Shown here piece by piece: positions 35,048-39,204 of a stretch of 39,204 nt of DNA. The notes under the pieces are model-generated. The model made no database searches, was not told the DNA's origin, and worked only from the letters and a program-made list of their open reading frames with translations. This DNA is from Promethearchaeota archaeon. Lineage in GTDB: Archaea > Asgardarchaeota > Lokiarchaeia > Sigynarchaeales > SOKP01. Positions within the stretch are counted from its first letter, which is position 1. The number at the start of each line of letters is the position of its first letter. Location of the stretch: NCBI GenBank assembly GCA_019057775.1, contig JAHLWT010000121.1, forward strand, positions 1 through 39,204. Reading direction: 5' to 3'. The position numbers were made by a program, and so were the translations under genes.

Positions 35048-35326
35048 CTATTCAGTTATCGTCATTTCTAAAAAAATTAAACTCATTCTTTTTGGAAATA
35101 ATCCAATGCGATCACCTTCTTTAACTTCTATACTTGGACTAGAGTATTTCCCATTAACGAAAATATGGCTGATCTCATTCAGTTCAATTTTATATTTCTT
35201 AAGGATGTCAAAGACAGTCCCCATATTATTCAATTTTAGGTTTAATGTACAAGGAATCCCAAGATTATTATCCAAAGGTGATCCTTTGTCTCTTAAGTCC
35301 CCATATAATTTTAGAATTATTCCCAT
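35048..35326 (-). CDS. Ubiquitin-fold ThiS/MoaD-like protein without C-terminal Gly-Gly
   Basis: The 92-residue protein matches the beta-grasp ThiS/MoaD pattern: LKLYGDLRD at strand 1, the GTVFDILKKYKIEL helix, ISHIFVNGKY and the VKEGDRIGLFP end. MoaD and ThiS use a C-terminal Gly-Gly that is adenylated for sulfur transfer; here the chain runs past the FP turn and ends LIFLEMTITE, with no Gly-Gly. It may be a non-catalytic beta-grasp protein or one trimmed to expose a new end. The fold is close to the Mut7-C type. The opposite strand has a long overlapping open frame that I consider a shadow. Confidence 0.65.
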   Translation of the reverse strand: MGIILKLYGDLRDKGSPLDNNLGIPCTLNLKLNNMGTVFDILKKYKIELNEISHIFVNGKYSSPSIEVKEGDRIGLFPKRMSLIFLEMTITE

Positions 35327-35545
35327 TTTCTATAATCGTGACAATATTGAAGTGAAAATCAATTACAAACGTAATGAAATAGAAGTAAAACTATTAAGTA
35401 GTATAGCACTTCTATTGTGAATAATACAAGCAAGATTAAATATAAATATTATTTTTATAGATTAGAATCTTATAGTATCATGTTTTTACTTCAATATTTT
35501 CAATAAAAGAATCAATAGTCTGTTCTAAATCTATAACTTTTATTA

Positions 35546-36817
35546 TTACCTTCTTAACAACTCTGATAACCAACTTCTGAGTTCATGGTAATTATACTCT
35601 TTAAGCTCATTAAACGACCAATTAAAAGTTTCGTAATCAATTTCATGATCGATTACCATTTGAATTTTATTTAATAATCCTAACCTATTATAGCTAAATA
35701 TTTTTTCAAGGACCTTGATATTCAAATATCTTAGAACTTTTAACCTTATAAAGTTTGAAGCTTCAGATAAGCTAGGTTCTCCTAATAATTTTACTATTAG
35801 GTTCTCAATGTGTGGATTTATTCTTTCTGTATTAGAAAATCTTACATAATTATTTACTAGATTGACAATCGAATAAATCTTTTTATCTCCTAATCTTATT
35901 TCAAATTCAGATTCAAATAAATTTTCTAATTTTCTACTCTCAAAGCAACGATCTATGATTGGAATAATTATATGCCTATTCAACACAATATTATCGTTTA
36001 TGAAATAAAAGTCATCATTATCGTAAATCTTGAATAAATTGACGACAGTTTTTGGCTCAAGATCATAGAATAATTCATCAAATTTCTTTTTTAAAATCTT
36101 CCATAAAAGAACTTCTATTCCATCTAAAAAGTTAATTTCAAGTTCATCAGTATCATGACTGTTATAAATTTCTTCATAAACTCTAAAAACATCTTCTAAA
36201 TTGAATTTATAACCCCTCCTCTTGTCAGAATCATCACTTCGTAGAAAGCTGATAAACTCCAACAACTTTCTTTTAAAGTGAGGTTTATTAACAATATTTG
36301 ACGTCAATTTCTCTAAAAATCCATCATTAAAGGAAAGGCTTTCCAGATAACACTTTGGTAAGTAATTTAAATACTCCTCTATTACGAGGTAATTTATTAC
36401 TGTTGGACTGCCACTTTCAATTCTACTAGCAATTTCCTCTGTGAATGATTTCCTAGCTTCAGGATCACCTGCTTTAGCAAGCTCATGCAGAAGAGGAAAT
36501 GCTAGATTCCTATGAAGCAGATTTGTGTTGTAACCATGTTCATACCATACTTGTAAATTTGAGCAGTGACCCCAAAATTCTGTCTTTGGATCCAAAGAAA
36601 TATTTCTATTATTTTCTTCATACTCATAGGAATTGTCTAACTTTTCAGCTATCTCATCAATTGACTCAATTTCTTCTAATAACTCTATATTATCGACGGA
36701 TATGTTTAGAAATAGAAACTTGCACTGCTTAAATCTTCTATTTGCTACATAAATAACTGTATTCCCTTTTTCAAATTTTAAAGACAGATATCGATTAATT
36801 TGTAAACCTTTCATCAA
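35546..36817 (-). CDS. FWGHC-signature protein of a lokiarchaeal family
   Basis: The 423-residue protein begins with a beta-rich unit (LQINRYLSLKFEKGNTVIYV and QCKFLFLNI) and then the signature FWGHCSNLQVWYEHGYNTNLL and AFPLLHELAKAGDPEARKS, followed by helical repeats to the end. From memory this start and signature recur in many proteins of lokiarchaeal genomes, sometimes joined to leucine-rich repeats; the assignment is recall, not a search. The role is unknown. Helical repeats suggest a protein-binding scaffold. No signal peptide or membrane segment is seen. Confidence 0.75.
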   Translation of the reverse strand: MMKGLQINRYLSLKFEKGNTVIYVANRRFKQCKFLFLNISVDNIELLEEIESIDEIAEKLDNSYEYEENNRNISLDPKTEFWGHCSNLQVWYEHGYNTNLLHRNLAFPLLHELAKAGDPEARKSFTEEIASRIESGSPTVINYLVIEEYLNYLPKCYLESLSFNDGFLEKLTSNIVNKPHFKRKLLEFISFLRSDDSDKRRGYKFNLEDVFRVYEEIYNSHDTDELEINFLDGIEVLLWKILKKKFDELFYDLEPKTVVNLFKIYDNDDFYFINDNIVLNRHIIIPIIDRCFESRKLENLFESEFEIRLGDKKIYSIVNLVNNYVRFSNTERINPHIENLIVKLLGEPSLSEASNFIRLKVLRYLNIKVLEKIFSYNRLGLLNKIQMVIDHEIDYETFNWSFNELKEYNYHELRSWLSELLRR

Positions 36818-36877
36818 AATAAATAAGATTTCTGTGGTTTTAAACTTTAACGGGGTATATAATTCTTAAAAAAAAAA

Positions 36878-39204
36878 TCACCAATGATGGGAAAGGTAAT
36901 GGGATTGAAAGTATAACTTTGCTTCGGTATTGGTCATACCAAAATTATCTCTTATAAAATCGGTAACAAAATGAGCCGAACGATCTAGTCTTCTACCAAT
37001 TTCTCGAATGGACAAACCTTCTGTTAGAAATCGTTGAATCAAAGGTTTTAGATATTTATCTCTTATTTTGTAAAATAAATATTTGTCACCTGTCTCTGAA
37101 AATTCTTGCCCCCATTCGACTCTAAGCAGATCTTGAACTGCTTCAGTCGTAAGTCCAAGGTCTTGAGCGATCTGTGTCTCACTTTTGCCCTCTTTTATCC
37201 CAGAAATAATTGTCGGAATTGAGTATATGTGTCTTCTGAGGTCATGATAAACAAATCCAGTGTATTTTTTAATCCAATAGCTAATCGCCGAGCGTGTATA
37301 GCGCGTAGAAAAATCTTTTTTGAAGTATGTCTTCGCAATATAATCTACCGTAAATCCTAACTTAATCAAGCTAATTAGCAATGGTCCAATATAATGTTCC
37401 CTAACATCTTCTGTTTTCGTGAAGCCTTCTATCTTCCAGTACTCTTTGATGCGGTTATTAATAGTGGCTGTAGTAGTCTTAAAATGTTTTGCAAGCGCTT
37501 TAACCTCGTAGCCGAGTGTAATTAATTGTAGAAGATTTTCCTTTGGGATATTAACCTTCTTAACTCCTCTACTAGCTCTACCTATTTGCCCAACAATTTG
37601 GTTGTATTCATAATTTTTCTTAAGATCATAACCTTCTGATGATGAAGGATCTGCATTATAAAAAATTGTCCAGAATTCTTCTTTACTTATTAATAGATCT
37701 AAAGAGGCAGATAACTTAGAATTGATCATTCCAGGAAGGAATTCTACTATATCCACAATTTCTACTTTAAATGCATCTTTGTTCACTACTGTGGTATGAG
37801 TACTGTCTAAGACGTTATTTCTAAGTGCATCAAAGAAATTACCTGACCTTCCAGCCTTTGCATCTTTTATATCTTCATCATAGCGGATTTCACCACTTCT
37901 TATAGTACTTCCAATTTTAGAAGGACCGCTTATGATAGGATTTCCATCACGATCTTGAACAAGAGTAATTTTATAAATAATCCCATAATGCTCATTACGG
38001 GCAAATTTATTATGTAATTCCTGCTGAGTAAGGAAAGATTCACTTGTACTGTAATCTAAGTCTTGAAAATTTTTATAAAATCGATTGTAAGGATGACTTA
38101 GGAAAGACTCGAAATAAGAAATGAAATTATTAATATCCACTCCAAAAGGGAGTGATTCTGAAGAAAGTTCTATTAGGAAATCTATCTCCTCATCAGACAA
38201 ATCTTCTTGCCTCTTTTGAATCTCATTGTTTTGACCTAGATCGGGATGTAATTGCATCAACCCTAATTCAGGGAATACTAACTGCATCATAAGTGGAGAA
38301 GCATGTTCATAAAATTCTGTCATGGCATTGTTTTTATCTTCCGCAGTAAGTATACCCGTCTTATCATCTTCTTGAACTTCTCTTACAATTCGAGATTTCC
38401 ACGCATCAGAAACTCTGGAGTGGATATCAAGAGTACCAACATTTTCTTGTTTGGTCTTCAGAGCTAATTCAAAGACATCCTTGGAAAGATCAACTCCGAC
38501 ACTGGACAAAATTAAAAGATTACCAAGTGAGGCGCCACTAGAACCGAAAATACCTCCTGAAAGAGCACCGGCAAACATTAAAATTGAGGAAATTGAGGTT
38601 GTAATGAGTTCGATTCTTTCGGACCTGAGTTGATCTTCTTGTTGCTGCCGTTCAGCAAACAATTTTCTTTCCTCGTCGTTAAAAGTAGTTCTCGAGTCTT
38701 GCGATGTCCCAGCAAGGGCTTGTTCAGTCTGTAGCTGTGCACGAATCTGGGAGCTTGTGGAGTAAGAGCCGAGAATACTGGTGACACCGCTTACTAATGA
38801 TTCTCTACCACTCTCTGCCATGCTTGACCATAAGATTTGCTCGAAACCATCTCCTCCCGCATCTCGGACAGCTTTAGTCACAAAGGCTTCTATCCACGGG
38901 TCAACGTAGACTTCTTCCATCGATTCAGAGAATACTGCAAGACCGACTTTTGTAATTTGATACGATTTGGAACTGACGATTTTATTTAAGAAATTGACTA
39001 CTTTGGAGCTCGAAGGCAATACTGTGCCTGTTGATACGGGTAACGCAGCGCTAATTAGTTTACTTGTACCGGCAGCAAGCCCAATAGTTATTAGCGTGGA
39101 TGCAATTGTTAGCCATACCGTATAACTAATCTGGTCTAATTTTTGTTGTGTATCTTCAGCTATAGTATATTGATAGAGATATTCAAGGATACTTGCATGT
39201 GAGG
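36878..39204 (-). CDS. Large protein with GIY-YIG-like nuclease domain and helix-turn-helix units (5' end outside window)
   Basis: On the minus strand the frame is open to the window edge; a TTG at 39019 is not a likely start, because upstream codons continue with a membrane-like segment (YTVWLTIASTLITIGLAAG). Counting from that TTG, residues 1-190 hold hydrophobic helices (SSILMFAGALSGGIFG and LGNLLILSSVGVDLS); 344-465 form a GIY-YIG-like domain (GIIYKIT at 346, SKIGST at 367, NNVLDSTHTT and EGYDLK); 485-713 contain four or more helix-turn-helix units (for example ALAKHFKTTTATI, IAQDLGLTTEAV and REIGRRLDRSAH). A membrane- or toxin-like front joined to a DNA-binding nuclease end is unusual. 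Confidence 0.75.
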   Translation of the reverse strand, partial: SHASILEYLYQYTIAEDTQQKLDQISYTVWLTIASTLITIGLAAGTSKLISAALPVSTGTVLPSSSKVVNFLNKIVSSKSYQITKVGLAVFSESMEEVYVDPWIEAFVTKAVRDAGGDGFEQILWSSMAESGRESLVSGVTSILGSYSTSSQIRAQLQTEQALAGTSQDSRTTFNDEERKLFAERQQQEDQLRSERIELITTSISSILMFAGALSGGIFGSSGASLGNLLILSSVGVDLSKDVFELALKTKQENVGTLDIHSRVSDAWKSRIVREVQEDDKTGILTAEDKNNAMTEFYEHASPLMMQLVFPELGLMQLHPDLGQNNEIQKRQEDLSDEEIDFLIELSSESLPFGVDINNFISYFESFLSHPYNRFYKNFQDLDYSTSESFLTQQELHNKFARNEHYGIIYKITLVQDRDGNPIISGPSKIGSTIRSGEIRYDEDIKDAKAGRSGNFFDALRNNVLDSTHTTVVNKDAFKVEIVDIVEFLPGMINSKLSASLDLLISKEEFWTIFYNADPSSSEGYDLKKNYEYNQIVGQIGRASRGVKKVNIPKENLLQLITLGYEVKALAKHFKTTTATINNRIKEYWKIEGFTKTEDVREHYIGPLLISLIKLGFTVDYIAKTYFKKDFSTRYTRSAISYWIKKYTGFVYHDLRRHIYSIPTIISGIKEGKSETQIAQDLGLTTEAVQDLLRVEWGQEFSETGDKYLFYKIRDKYLKPLIQRFLTEGLSIREIGRRLDRSAHFVTDFIRDNFGMTNTEAKLYFQSHYLSHHW

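Noticed and set aside
34974..35420. Long open frame on the plus strand opposite the ThiS-like gene
   Set aside because: The minus-strand frame has a clear beta-grasp pattern; the plus frame has no family resemblance and no ribosome site.
1..39204. CRISPR array, insertion sequences, rRNA
   Set aside because: No evenly spaced repeats, transposase motifs or rRNA-like stretches were seen on either strand.

Overview
The window is strongly AT-rich, densely coded on both strands, and reads as chromosomal DNA of an Asgard archaeon, most likely a Lokiarchaeia-type (Promethearchaeota) lineage. The pointers are a Ras/Rab-like small GTPase with all five G motifs, a protein with the FWGHCSNLQ/AFPLL signature I associate with lokiarchaeal genomes, an archaeal PAC2 protein, ADP-forming acyl-CoA synthetase, GatC, a split tRNA gene with an archaeal-type intron, and TATA boxes about 22-30 nt before start codons (leaderless style). 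The lineage is inferred from these families; no rRNA is present.

Layout. 1-1000: the 3' end of a DUF1998-type defence helicase followed by a broken, non-initiating coding remnant. 1006-3525: polyferredoxin, PAC2 protein, peroxiredoxin-like protein and a small unknown. 3532-6979: an overlapping MoxR ATPase / HExxH-VWA pair. 7258-14166: housekeeping and small genes (GNAT, HAD phosphatase, gatC, acyl-CoA synthetase alpha-type protein, wHTH, dUTPase, TPR) plus a 44-residue membrane protein. 14322-18375: a dodecin-like gene that appears frameshifted, thiolase, purE-rpiA and a radical SAM enzyme. 18471-23093: a 1326-residue membrane-anchored subtilase with a layout reminiscent of eukaryotic site-1 protease and a cytosolic zinc-ribbon tail, divergent from the small GTPase. 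23136-26899: two toxin-antitoxin pairs flanking a corrinoid protein/UroD-type methyltransferase operon; the second pair has a perfect 19-bp palindromic operator. 27090-27193: tRNA-Ala(GGC) with an intron between the D arm and the anticodon stem. 27491-34478: M19 dipeptidase, a seven-bladed surface propeller, peptide deformylase-like protein, Asp/Glu racemase-like protein and an MFS carrier with a long cytosolic helical tail. 34492-39204: a small unknown, a ubiquitin-fold ThiS/MoaD-like protein without a C-terminal Gly-Gly, the FWGHC protein, and a large protein running off the end that combines membrane-like segments, a GIY-YIG nuclease-like domain and several helix-turn-helix units.

How genes fit together. 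The clearest functional units are the MoxR/VWA operon (an ATP-driven chaperone with a metal-binding client or protease), the corrinoid/methyltransferase operon (one-carbon transfer, substrate unknown), the two TA modules, purE-rpiA (purine and pentose phosphate supply) and the deformylase-racemase pair. Surface proteins (subtilase, propeller) and the M19 dipeptidase fit a peptide-degrading lifestyle, and the thiolase and acyl-CoA synthetase fit acyl-CoA energy metabolism. No CRISPR array, insertion sequence, rRNA or replication origin was recognised.
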